11,886 nt of DNA. Source: Candidatus Altarchaeales archaeon. Its GTDB lineage: Archaea; Altiarchaeota; Altiarchaeia; IMC4; QMZM01. Positions 1 to 6,689 of this stretch are shown here, one piece after another (positions within the stretch are counted from its first letter, which is position 1; each line of letters begins with the position of its first letter). Both the position numbers and the translations under genes were made by a program. The stretch covers positions 1 through 11,886 of the forward strand of contig QMZG01000023.1 in NCBI GenBank assembly GCA_003663045.1. The letters are read 5' to 3'. Under the pieces are notes generated by a model. That model saw only the letters and a program-made list of their open reading frames with translations. It did not search any database and had not been told where the DNA came from.

Positions 1-48
1 AATTTATAATTACATATATAAATAACAATCGTTAAAAATAGAACAATT

Positions 49-414
49 TCAGTGCGATCTCTCTATCTGTTTACAAATTGGTTTTTCTCCTTTAATCATA
101 TCACATATCTCACAGATCGATTTTTCACCTGTGGTAAGTTTGCATATATCGCAGACTTGGGCACTTAGACTTTCAGGTGCATTATTTTCGATTATATCCT
201 GTGCCAGTTTATTTATCGCCTTTTTTGTTTCCTGCCCGAGGGTCACATCATGTCCCCTTTTATTGGCCAGATACTGTGAAACCGCTGCCTGAGTTATCTC
301 TAATCTCTCGGAAACCTCCCTTCTGGACATCCCTCGTTTTACCAGCTCCTTTACCAGTTCCGATCTTATGCTTGGCAGGATATACCATACTATTATCTCA
401 CATGGTGCTTTCAT
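49..414 (-). CDS. Xre-family HTH regulator with C-terminal Cys repeat (COG2522-like)
   Basis: This is a 121-residue archaeal transcriptional regulator. Residues about 15-55 form a helix-turn-helix, with 'MSRREVSERLEITQAAVSQY' (29-48) as the recognition part. The opening, MKAPCEIIVWYILPSIR, matches my recollection of the COG2522 regulator family and supports the ATG at 414. The C-terminus holds Cys88, Cys91, Cys101, Cys104 and Cys114. These lie in two consecutive 13-residue units (88-100 and 101-113), each with a CxIC core and a GEK motif, followed by a lone Cys. With Cys5 this could bind a metal or Fe-S cluster, so a metal- or redox-sensing role is an inference. Relatives usually have a single CxxC-type end, as far as I recall, so the doubled unit is unusual. 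A TATA-like AT-rich stretch lies just upstream (about 445-455). The target genes are unknown. Confidence 0.85.
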   Translation of the reverse strand: MKAPCEIIVWYILPSIRSELVKELVKRGMSRREVSERLEITQAAVSQYLANKRGHDVTLGQETKKAINKLAQDIIENNAPESLSAQVCDICKLTTGEKSICEICDMIKGEKPICKQIERSH

Positions 415-444
415 TTCATATTCTCTGAAGCATTATTAGAATAT

Positions 445-455
445 GATTTTTAATC
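445..455 (-). promoter_or_regulatory. Putative TATA box of the HTH regulator
   Basis: On the minus strand this reads roughly TTAAAAATCAT and sits about 35 bases before the ATG at 414, leaving a short leader. It is assigned by position and composition only. Confidence 0.35.
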
Positions 456-480
456 TTTAACTCTACCACTTTTTTAGTGA

Positions 481-820
481 TTAGGTTTTTTCTTTATTAA
501 AATCACTATCAGTCTGATTTTTCATCCCTGTTCTATCCAGTGACATACCCTGCACTTTTTCCTTAAATCTATTATACATTATGTCATAAAACTTTAACTT
601 AGTTTTTCCATTCTCCTGTGTAGTATAAAACTGACTTCCCCGATCTGTTAGTATCTGTTTTGGTGATCCATACGTTTCTCGATTTTGGTTGGGGCCCAAC
701 AGTGTGCTTTTCTTGGGCGATAATCCACCCACATTCTTTAATCGATGGGTTACTCTTTGGTACGATTGACTTATTTATCACCAATCGTATTATTTCTTGT
801 GTGCGGGAATTTTGCACACC
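481..820 (-). pseudogene. Decayed DDE (rve-type) transposase remnant
   Basis: The minus strand encodes pieces of an integrase-core transposase. The clear piece is 'YGSPKQILTDRGSQFYTTQ' (about 603-671), which carries the TDRGSQF signature around the second catalytic Asp of rve-type transposases. Upstream in the same frame is 'SQSYQRVTHRLKNVGGLSPKK', resembling the N-terminal helical region. A further piece, 'SRTQEIIRLVINKS', lies in a different frame, which implies a frameshift near 770. The stretch that should hold the first catalytic Asp is missing between 'LLGPNQNR' and 'ETYGSPK'. After 'ENGKTKLK' the text jumps to 'YNRFKEKVQGMSLDR', which may be a shortened C-terminal block. No intact ORF, flanking inverted repeats or target duplication were found. 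It is a dead insertion-sequence relic; the exact family and edges are uncertain. Confidence 0.65.
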
Positions 821-821
821 C

Positions 822-830
822 TATAATAAA
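822..830 (+). promoter_or_regulatory. Possible TATA-like element before the CoA-disulfide reductase-like gene
   Basis: TATAATAAA lies about 17 bases before the ATG at 842. That is closer than the usual 25-30 bases for a leaderless archaeal transcript, so the assignment is weak. No Shine-Dalgarno sequence precedes the ATG. Confidence 0.3.
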
Positions 831-841
831 GAGAATAAAAA

Positions 842-2188
842 ATGCATAACTTGGTAATCATCGGTGGAGGAGGAGCAGGTTTAACAGCTGCATTAACCGC
901 AAAGAAAACAAACCATGAAGCGGATGTTACCCTGATTACTAATGAACGGCTTTCTTATTCCCCCTGCGCATTGCCGTTTGTTATCGGTGGTGAGATAGAT
1001 ATTGAAAAGATAGCAAAGGGTATAGAGGAAATCTGCGAAAATAGTGGTATAAATTGTGTGATAGATGAGGCAATTTCTATTGATACTGAAAAAAAGGTTG
1101 TGGAAACCAAAAAAAGAAGGAAATTTCCCTACGATTCCCTGATCATTGCCACTGGGGGAATTCCCCGCGTACCACCAATAAAGGGTGTTGATCTGGAAAA
1201 TGTTTTTACACTGCAGAGAATAGAGGATGCAGAGAAGATAATAAAAAAGGCTAAGGAATCTAAATCGGCAGTCGTGATTGGAGCTGGAGCCGTTGGCCTG
1301 GAGGTGGCGGCAGCCCTTACCAAACTGGGACTAAAGGTGACTTTGGTAGAGATGTTTGATCATGTTCTTTCTCGCTGTCTGGATGAGGAATTCTCTGAGA
1401 TTATAGAGCAGAAACTAAAAGAGGAGGGAATTGAACTCATAATGGGGAGTTGTGTGGAAGAAATTTTGGGGGATAAAGAGGTAAAAGCAGTAAGAATCTG
1501 TGACAGAGATCTTCCTGCAGATATTGTCATTTTGGGAACGGGAATTAGACCCAATACAGAGATAGCAGAAAAAGCGGGTATAGAAACAGTAGATGGTGGT
1601 ATAAAAACGGATGGATACATGCAGACAAATGTAAAGGATGTCTATGCTGCAGGAGATTGTGTTGATTCCAGATCACTGATCACTGGAAGATTGATGTTAA
1701 GTCAATTGGGAACAACTGCTATAAGGCATGGAATGACCGCTGGGATGAACTCTGTTGGGGGGTATGCCACATTTGAGGGTGTACTGAATTCCATTATTCT
1801 CAAGATATTTGATCTGGAAATTGGAAGGACGGGATTGACAGAGAAAGACGCCAAGGAGGAAGAAATAGAAATAGTAACCGGTAGGATAAAATCCACCACC
1901 AAGTCAGAGTATTATCCAGAATCAAAAGAGATAGACGTGAAATTAATCTTCAATGCATTAAACAGGAGGGTCATTGGGGCACAGATGATAGGTGGGGGTG
2001 AAGTAGCTGGAAAAATAGATTTGGCAGCATTTGCCATAGCAAAGAATGCGTGTATTGAGGATATAATGAAGCTCAAATATTGCTATACACCGCCATTGAC
2101 CCCTTCACATAATGCCCTGGTTCTCGCAGCGGAGAATGCCTTCAAGAAATTGAGAAGGATAAAGGAGGAAAGAAAGAGGAGATTCTAG
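842..2188 (+). CDS. CoA-disulfide / persulfide reductase-like flavoprotein (pyridine nucleotide-disulfide oxidoreductase)
   Basis: This 448-residue FAD- and NAD(P)H-dependent oxidoreductase belongs to the CoA-disulfide reductase / NADH oxidase family, cytosolic and normally a homodimer. The N-terminal FAD fold has GGGGAG at 8-13. The single redox Cys42 lies in SYSPCALPF, matching the family pattern SYSxCxLPY, so it is a one-cysteine enzyme and not a CxxxxC lipoamide or glutathione type. The NAD(P) fold has GAGAVG at 147-152, and the second FAD motif AAGD is at 269-272. The Pyr_redox dimerisation domain fills the C-terminus and ends in YCYTPPLTPSHN, like the family's aromatic-Pro motif. Possible activities are CoA-disulfide, CoA-persulfide or polysulfide reduction, or NADH oxidation; sequence alone does not decide. 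Its position beside an Fe-S assembly operon fits sulfur or thiol homeostasis. The start is fixed by the classical MxNLVIIGGG opening. Confidence 0.9.
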   Translation: MHNLVIIGGGGAGLTAALTAKKTNHEADVTLITNERLSYSPCALPFVIGGEIDIEKIAKGIEEICENSGINCVIDEAISIDTEKKVVETKKRRKFPYDSLIIATGGIPRVPPIKGVDLENVFTLQRIEDAEKIIKKAKESKSAVVIGAGAVGLEVAAALTKLGLKVTLVEMFDHVLSRCLDEEFSEIIEQKLKEEGIELIMGSCVEEILGDKEVKAVRICDRDLPADIVILGTGIRPNTEIAEKAGIETVDGGIKTDGYMQTNVKDVYAAGDCVDSRSLITGRLMLSQLGTTAIRHGMTAGMNSVGGYATFEGVLNSIILKIFDLEIGRTGLTEKDAKEEEIEIVTGRIKSTTKSEYYPESKEIDVKLIFNALNRRVIGAQMIGGGEVAGKIDLAAFAIAKNACIEDIMKLKYCYTPPLTPSHNALVLAAENAFKKLRRIKEERKRRF

Positions 2189-2285
2189 ATCTAAAGCCTC
2201 TCAACCTTCCTTCCAGCTTCTTCATGACATCCGGCAGGGTTCCTAAATCCTTTCTGGGATCTGTCAAGGACTACTTCTGGAGTGA

Positions 2286-2387
2286 TGGATAAAGAGAGAG
2301 ATAGTATCTGAAGTCTTGAAGAGAGTAGAGGATTTAGCAGAAAAAATTGAAGTGGATATCTCCAATGGAGCAACCACTGTAAGATAA
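2286..2387 (+). other. Possible C-terminal stub of a lost gene
   Basis: An open stretch immediately after an in-frame TGA reads 'WIKREIVSEVLKRVEDLAEK' and continues to 'IEVDISNGATTVR' and a TAA. It has a protein-like heptad and charge pattern but no ATG; only an internal TTG at 2316 could start it (23 residues). It could be the tail of a gene lost by deletion. I do not recognise the family. The rest of 2189-2454 also contains a minus-strand stretch with coding-like composition (about 2195-2275, reading 'LTDPRKDLGTLPDVMKKLEG') without a usable start. Confidence 0.25.
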
Positions 2388-2422
2388 ATAAACATATTCC
2401 CTAAGGATTTAAGTGGTTAGGG

Positions 2423-2429
2423 TTTATAT
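2423..2429 (+). promoter_or_regulatory. TATA box of the nifU-cutA-sufC-sufB operon
   Basis: TTTATAT centred at 2426 is 29 bases before the nifU ATG. This predicts transcription starting a few bases before the start codon, a nearly leaderless mRNA. No Shine-Dalgarno sequence precedes nifU, which agrees. Confidence 0.6.
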
Positions 2430-2454
2430 GAAGCAATAGATAATCTGAAACAGA

Positions 2455-2679
2455 ATGGACACAAGAGAAGATGTGAAGAGGATTATAGAGAAGATAAGGC
2501 CAGCATTGCAGGCCGATGGAGGGGATATAGAACTGATAGGTATAAATGGAGAGATAGTTAAGGTAAAATTACGAGGAGCATGTACTGGCTGTCCCCTGTC
2601 CCAGATGACATTAAAAGGTTTTGTGGAAGATGCTATTAAAAAGAATGTTTCAGGGATAGAGAAGGTAGAGGTGGTGTGA
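2455..2679 (+). CDS. nifU: NifU C-terminal domain (Nfu-type) Fe-S scaffold/carrier
   Basis: This 74-residue protein is a stand-alone NifU C-terminal (Nfu) domain. Such proteins hold a labile [4Fe-4S] cluster between two subunits and pass it to target enzymes in the cytosol. The diagnostic features are RPALQADGGDIEL (16-28) and the cluster-binding GACTGCPLSQMTLKG with Cys43 and Cys46 in the CxxC arrangement. The length is normal for the minimal family member. It is the first gene of a four-gene operon, and its stop overlaps the cutA start (TGATG). Its position before sufC and sufB supports a carrier role downstream of the SufBC scaffold. The cysteine desulfurase normally supplying sulfur is not in the window. 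Confidence 0.93.
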   Translation: MDTREDVKRIIEKIRPALQADGGDIELIGINGEIVKVKLRGACTGCPLSQMTLKGFVEDAIKKNVSGIEKVEVV

Positions 2680-2957
2680 TGCCAAGAAGTGAAATGATTC
2701 TGACCTACATAACATGTAAGGAGAAATCCGAAGCGAGGAGGATATCTGAACATCTACTAAAGAAGCGGTTGATCGCCTGCGCTAATATATTCCCGATTGA
2801 GAGTATGCACTGGTGGAAGGATAAAATTAAATTTGATGAGATCAAAAGGGAAATTAAAAGGGTTCATAGTTACGAGTCTTGTATACTGATAGAAGTAGAG
2901 GCAAATGATGAGTTTCTGGAATGGATTGAAGGGGAGGTAGAAGATGCTCACCGTTAA
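2679..2957 (+). CDS. cutA: CutA1-like protein with an internal deletion
   Basis: This 92-residue protein matches CutA1, a small trimeric protein tied to divalent-cation tolerance whose biochemical role is unsettled. Recognisable parts are ILTYITCKEKSEARRISEHL, LLKKRLIACANIFPIESMHWWKDKI, and the C-terminal half KREIKRVHSYE to FLEWIEGEV. Family members run straight from WWxGKI into about 17-18 residues of 'E.D.EV.LI.KT' strand before this half. Here that segment is absent and 'DKI' is followed directly by 'KFDEIKREI', with no frame disruption. The loss would remove a core beta strand, so folding as a normal trimer is doubtful. ATG 2679 is preferred because it couples to the nifU stop and follows GAGGTGG; GTG 2676 and ATG 2694 are alternatives. 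The 3' end overlaps sufC by 14 bases. Confidence 0.85.
   Translation: MPRSEMILTYITCKEKSEARRISEHLLKKRLIACANIFPIESMHWWKDKIKFDEIKREIKRVHSYESCILIEVEANDEFLEWIEGEVEDAHR
2931..2938 (+). promoter_or_regulatory. Strong Shine-Dalgarno of sufC inside cutA
   Basis: GGGGAGGT ends 5 bases before the sufC ATG at 2944 and lies within the cutA coding sequence. It confirms that start and shows that internal operon genes here use ribosome-binding sites, while the first gene appears nearly leaderless. Confidence 0.8.
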
Positions 2958-3660
2958 AGATCTAAGGCTGGAGAGGGATAAACGGGAGATATTACACGGA
3001 ATAGATCTAGAGGTAAAGAAGGGGGAAATTCACGCTGTTCTTGGTCCGAATGGTGCTGGAAAATCCTCTCTAGCCTATGCATTGATGGGTTGCAGGGGCT
3101 ATGAACCTATTGCGGGAAAGATAATCTTCAATGATGTAGATATAACAAATTTAAGCATAACCGAGAGGGCAAAATTAGGAATCACATTGGCCTGGCAGGA
3201 ACCGGCGAGGTTTGAAGGTTTAACCGTGAATGACTATCTTTCCCTTGGGAAGAAGAATGACGTAAAAGAGGCATTGGAAATGGTAAACCTGAATCCGGAG
3301 AGGTATCTGAACAGATTCATTGAAACACTGAGTGGTGGTGAGAGGAAGAGGGTCGAGCTCGCATCTATAGTAACTCTGAAACCAAAGCTGGCGATACTGG
3401 ATGAACCGGATTCGGGTATTGATTTCATTTCCCTAAATGATTTACTTGAGCTCATGATTAAATTAAAAAATGATACAACCATTCTTCTCATAACACACAA
3501 TGAGGCTGTAGCGGCAATTTCTGATAAAGCAACCATGCTCTGTGATGGTTACATTGTAAAGGATGGCACTCCATCAGAAGTGACGAAATACTTCAGAGAT
3601 ATCTGTAGGAGATGTCCATCAGAAAAATATTCCAAAGTGAGGCTGAAACATGAGACTTAA
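2944..3660 (+). CDS. sufC: SufC-type Fe-S assembly ATPase
   Basis: This 238-residue ABC-type ATPase powers Fe-S cluster assembly on SufB in the cytosol; it is not a transporter subunit. It has Walker A GPNGAGKS (34-41), the family ALMG..GYEP stretch (46-55), Q-loop Gln85 in LAWQEPARFEG, signature LSGGERKR (129-136), Walker B LAILDEPDSGID (149-160) and switch His185. The SufC-specific WQ-P and DEPDSGID wording separates it from transport ATPases. The tail after 216 is 'YFRDICRRCPSEKYSKVRLK', which adds Cys221 and Cys224 (CxxC) that bacterial SufC lacks as far as I recall. It overlaps cutA by 14 bases and sufB by 11, so translation is probably coupled. With the short SufB it resembles the archaeal two-gene system (the MJ0034/MJ0035 type, also called SMS). 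Confidence 0.95.
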   Translation: MLTVKDLRLERDKREILHGIDLEVKKGEIHAVLGPNGAGKSSLAYALMGCRGYEPIAGKIIFNDVDITNLSITERAKLGITLAWQEPARFEGLTVNDYLSLGKKNDVKEALEMVNLNPERYLNRFIETLSGGERKRVELASIVTLKPKLAILDEPDSGIDFISLNDLLELMIKLKNDTTILLITHNEAVAAISDKATMLCDGYIVKDGTPSEVTKYFRDICRRCPSEKYSKVRLKHET

Positions 3661-4582
3661 GGGAATATTAAAGGCTTATGAGCTCTCTGGTGGAAAGCCA
3701 GAGGATCTTACATCGAAAGATATAGGAAGTATGATAGTTGAGGGAAATAAAATTCTCAGCTCAAACATTGTTGAGGGAATTCTCATAGAAAAGGAGGAAA
3801 CGGAAACCGGGGTAAAGGTAAAAATCGTTGTGGGGAAAGGGCAAAGGATCAAGAAACCCATACATTTATGCTTCGGTGTTCTCCCGAAAGAGGGTTTACA
3901 GGAGATTATCTCTGAAATAATAGTTGAGGAGAATGCAAGCGCGGATATTAAAGCCTGCTGTACCTTTCCGAATGCCAGAAAGGTTAAACATGTAATGGAT
4001 GCAAAATTCATCCTTGAGAGAAATTCATCTCTCTCATACCAAGAAACACATTTTCACGGGCATTATGGGGGAATAGAGGTGATCCCAAAGGCAAAGATGA
4101 TGGTGAATGAAAATAGTGCATTAAAAACAATTTTCTCATTGGTAACGGGAAGGGTTGGAAAACTGGACATTGATTATGAAGTGGATGCAAAAAAGAATTC
4201 GACTACGGAAATTCTTACAAAGGTTTATGGAAAATCTACAGATAAGATCAAGATCAGGGAGGGGGTTAGATTAAACGGCGAAAATGCAAGGAGTGTTATA
4301 AAAAGCCGGATCGCAGTAAAGGATAACGCTGTGAGTGAAATCACAAATATCACGGAGGGGAATGCGCCCTACACACAGGGACATGTCGACTGTACTGAAA
4401 TTGTCAGAGGTAAAGCGATATCCAGGGCTATTCCGATAGTCTCCGTAACAAATGAAAAAGCAAAGGTGACGCATGAAGCTGCAATTGGAACCGTTAATAA
4501 GAAAGAATTGGAAACATTGATGGCTCATGGCTTGGAAAGGGACAAGGCGGTTGATATGATTATTGAGGGAATATTGAGGTAA
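3650..4582 (+). CDS. sufB: Short archaeal SufB-type Fe-S scaffold (SufB/SufD family)
   Basis: This 310-residue SufB/SufD-family protein has a right-handed beta-helix core that would build nascent clusters with SufC. It lacks the long N-terminal region of bacterial SufB (about 495 residues in E. coli), as do other archaeal short forms. The C-terminal signature 'QGHVDCTEIVRGKAISRAIP' places Cys248 where E. coli SufB carries the essential Cys405. 'KVTHEAAIG' gives His275 and Glu276, matching the neighbouring essential Glu region. The family ending LMAHGLERDKAVDMIIEGIL is complete. A single such protein probably forms a homodimer with two SufC; this is inference from the absence of a sufD. The ATG at 3650 overlaps sufC and follows GTGAGG with a 7-base gap. 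It converges on the next gene with 6 bases between stops. Confidence 0.93.
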   Translation: MRLKGILKAYELSGGKPEDLTSKDIGSMIVEGNKILSSNIVEGILIEKEETETGVKVKIVVGKGQRIKKPIHLCFGVLPKEGLQEIISEIIVEENASADIKACCTFPNARKVKHVMDAKFILERNSSLSYQETHFHGHYGGIEVIPKAKMMVNENSALKTIFSLVTGRVGKLDIDYEVDAKKNSTTEILTKVYGKSTDKIKIREGVRLNGENARSVIKSRIAVKDNAVSEITNITEGNAPYTQGHVDCTEIVRGKAISRAIPIVSVTNEKAKVTHEAAIGTVNKKELETLMAHGLERDKAVDMIIEGILR

Positions 4583-4588
4583 TCTTTT

Positions 4589-6568
4589 CTAAGCGTTAAA
4601 CATCAGCAGTTCTGGTTTGAAGATTAAGAGAATTCCTAAAATAAACATCAATAAACCCCCGATTAATTTCAGAATTCTTCCCTGTCTTTCTGTAAGCCGT
4701 TCTGACTTGAAGGAGTAGAGGAAATTCCCAAGGATTGCGAATAAGGGGATTATGTAAATCAGGGAATAGAACGCGGTATAGATATAATAATGAATGCTCA
4801 TCTGCTGACCATAGAGCTGGAATAACGCCGCAAGATAGGTCATCGGAAGCATTGCGGTGCATCCTAATTCAATTAGATTGACGAATATAGCCAGCAATAT
4901 TACTTCGATCAGGACAAAAAATAATGCCCTTTTGCTCTCTGCATTCTTTACCTCCCGGACTATTCTCCCAGCCCTTAGAGATATCCTGCTCCTGTAATTC
5001 TCAGGAATTCCAAGGGAAGGGAATTTCCCAAAGAAAAAGAAATCTTTGATATTGATAATTCCGGCGATTATTACAATTCCACCAATCAGTTTCATCAATA
5101 TGTCTCTGTATGTCTCGAATATCAGGGAGCCGGCAAAGATGATTAGCATTATGAAGGCAAAGTACATGGCGCCAGAAGTCAGAATAAATACGGAACCTAT
5201 TAAACACATCCTCTTTCTGGACCGGGTATAGGTGAGTAAGGAAAGTAATATCATTAACACAGTAAAAGCACAGGGATTAAAGCCGTCTACCAATGCAACC
5301 ACAAAAACAAACATTGGAAAGGGGAGCCCCTTTGCAAAATTCTCCACAACTCTTGAGGGGGTTGTTACGGCAAGAACGAATCCAGAGATTATTAACAGGG
5401 TAATAAAACCAACAACCCAATATCTTGGCTCCAAGGATGTTCTTTCCCTGAGTACCAGATATGAAATCAGGTAGATCAACATAACCGAGAGAATTGATAT
5501 ATGGATCCAAGTCATTCCCTGAATTGGTTTCTCTATCCCGTTTATTTCCATTGAGGGGATTTCACTCTCTATGATCTCTCCCGTTTTTGCGTCGATTTTT
5601 ACCAGAACATCCGGATACTGGAGATTTGATCTGATCCTTTGAGGAGTCCACCACGCCACCAGATAGAAGTTATCTACCAATGTTACGGTAGCTATTGAAT
5701 TCGGATTTTCTTTCAGTAATTCCTTGACGAGGGAATTTCTTTTGGATACGTCAATGGCATTTTTTTCTTCTAATGGCCAGGTAAGATTCACACATTCCCG
5801 AACTGCCAACTCCATCTGATTTCTGTAGCCGATATACGCCTTGTAACCCTGATGATAAATTAGCTCTCCAGAATCCTTATTAAATCCTATAAACACCTTG
5901 TTCCCGATGAAGGTTCTCGGTACTCCAGCAGGGATTGTGTCATACTCCATACACATATCCTTGAACAGTCCAATGTTTTTGCCTGCTTCAAAATATCTCA
6001 CCACCAGCGAAGGGTATCTTCTCTCCAATTCCTCTAAAAAAGGTTTTTCTTCTGCACAGTACGGACAATTTGGGGAGTAGAAGAAATAGATAGTAATCAC
6101 TTTATCCTGACCTCTAAGGGTTGTGGTAGTTGAAGAGGTGGTTGTCGTAGAAGTTGTTGTGACAGTAGTTGTCGTAGTTGTTGTAATTTCCGTTACCGTG
6201 AAATTTACCCTTTTCTGTAGATTGCCGAAATTTGCCTCTGCAAAATAGTTTCCGGCTTCTTTGGGAATAAAATAGAAATTTTTTGACAGATCATCTCTTA
6301 ACGGAGTATCTCCCGCACAGGTATAACACTGCCCAGGTGAGGGTTTTTTATAGAGAATTCGAATCTGGTTAAATTTTTTAGGACTGACTTCCATATACAC
6401 GGCAAAATTCCCACCAACAGGCTCAGTAGGATGAATCTCTAAATGGAATTTTATGGTTTCTCCAACAGATATAATGTCTTTATCTGCCGTTAAGGTTAGG
6501 GTAGTTGCGGAGACACAGGGGATATATGTGAATATCACAAAAGTTAAGATTAATTTCTTCATTTTCAT
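4589..6568 (-). CDS. DsbD-like membrane thiol-disulfide transporter: beta domain - thioredoxin - PepSY-like - CcdA
   Basis: This 659-residue membrane protein would carry reducing power across the membrane to extracytoplasmic thiols. The order of parts is: signal peptide (1-21, MKMKK then hydrophobic, ending VSA); a beta-rich Ig-like domain (about 22-126) with Cys81 and Cys84; a Thr-rich linker (127-150), probably extended and possibly glycosylated; a thioredoxin fold with CPYC at 168-171 (YFFYSPNCPYC) and cis-Pro in GVPRTF; a segment at 262-346 ending VLVKIDAKTGEIIES, similar to PepSY domains; then about eight membrane helices from 354. The transmembrane part is CcdA/DsbD-like, with one redox Cys in DGFNPCAF (Cys433) and its partner in LGCTAMLP (Cys570). 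Bacterial DsbD has Ig-like, membrane, then thioredoxin parts; here thioredoxin precedes the membrane part. The gene is alone on its strand between sufB and gcvH, with about 120 bases upstream. Confidence 0.88.
   Translation of the reverse strand: MKMKKLILTFVIFTYIPCVSATTLTLTADKDIISVGETIKFHLEIHPTEPVGGNFAVYMEVSPKKFNQIRILYKKPSPGQCYTCAGDTPLRDDLSKNFYFIPKEAGNYFAEANFGNLQKRVNFTVTEITTTTTTTVTTTSTTTTSSTTTTLRGQDKVITIYFFYSPNCPYCAEEKPFLEELERRYPSLVVRYFEAGKNIGLFKDMCMEYDTIPAGVPRTFIGNKVFIGFNKDSGELIYHQGYKAYIGYRNQMELAVRECVNLTWPLEEKNAIDVSKRNSLVKELLKENPNSIATVTLVDNFYLVAWWTPQRIRSNLQYPDVLVKIDAKTGEIIESEIPSMEINGIEKPIQGMTWIHISILSVMLIYLISYLVLRERTSLEPRYWVVGFITLLIISGFVLAVTTPSRVVENFAKGLPFPMFVFVVALVDGFNPCAFTVLMILLSLLTYTRSRKRMCLIGSVFILTSGAMYFAFIMLIIFAGSLIFETYRDILMKLIGGIVIIAGIINIKDFFFFGKFPSLGIPENYRSRISLRAGRIVREVKNAESKRALFFVLIEVILLAIFVNLIELGCTAMLPMTYLAALFQLYGQQMSIHYYIYTAFYSLIYIIPLFAILGNFLYSFKSERLTERQGRILKLIGGLLMFILGILLIFKPELLMFNA
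6119..6187 (-). repeat. Low-complexity ACN repeat encoding the Thr-rich linker
   Basis: An imperfect run of threonine codons (residues about 128-150) inside the DsbD-like gene, broken by a few Ser and Val codons. Slippage by whole triplets would change linker length without breaking the frame. It is not a CRISPR array. Confidence 0.8.
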
Positions 6569-6689
6569 AGAAATTAATTGGTAGGCTCACCCAGGTTCAC
6601 GCCTGTACTATTCCTATGAGCATATCTACTCAAAAGTATCAGAATAATGTTGGCATCCCTGTTTGTTTTTCTGACCACTAACTTAGGGA

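Noticed and set aside
177..428. 83-codon plus-strand frame opposite the HTH regulator
   Set aside because: It is the antisense shadow of the regulator with no recognisable features.
6119..6187. Repeated GTT/GTA/GTG triplets that could suggest a repeat array
   Set aside because: They are threonine codons of the linker in the DsbD-like protein on the other strand; there are no spacers or regular units.
6580..6615. Segment with GGTTCACGCC, reminiscent of a tRNA end
   Set aside because: No cloverleaf can be built with the neighbouring bases; it is only the upstream region of the DsbD-like gene.
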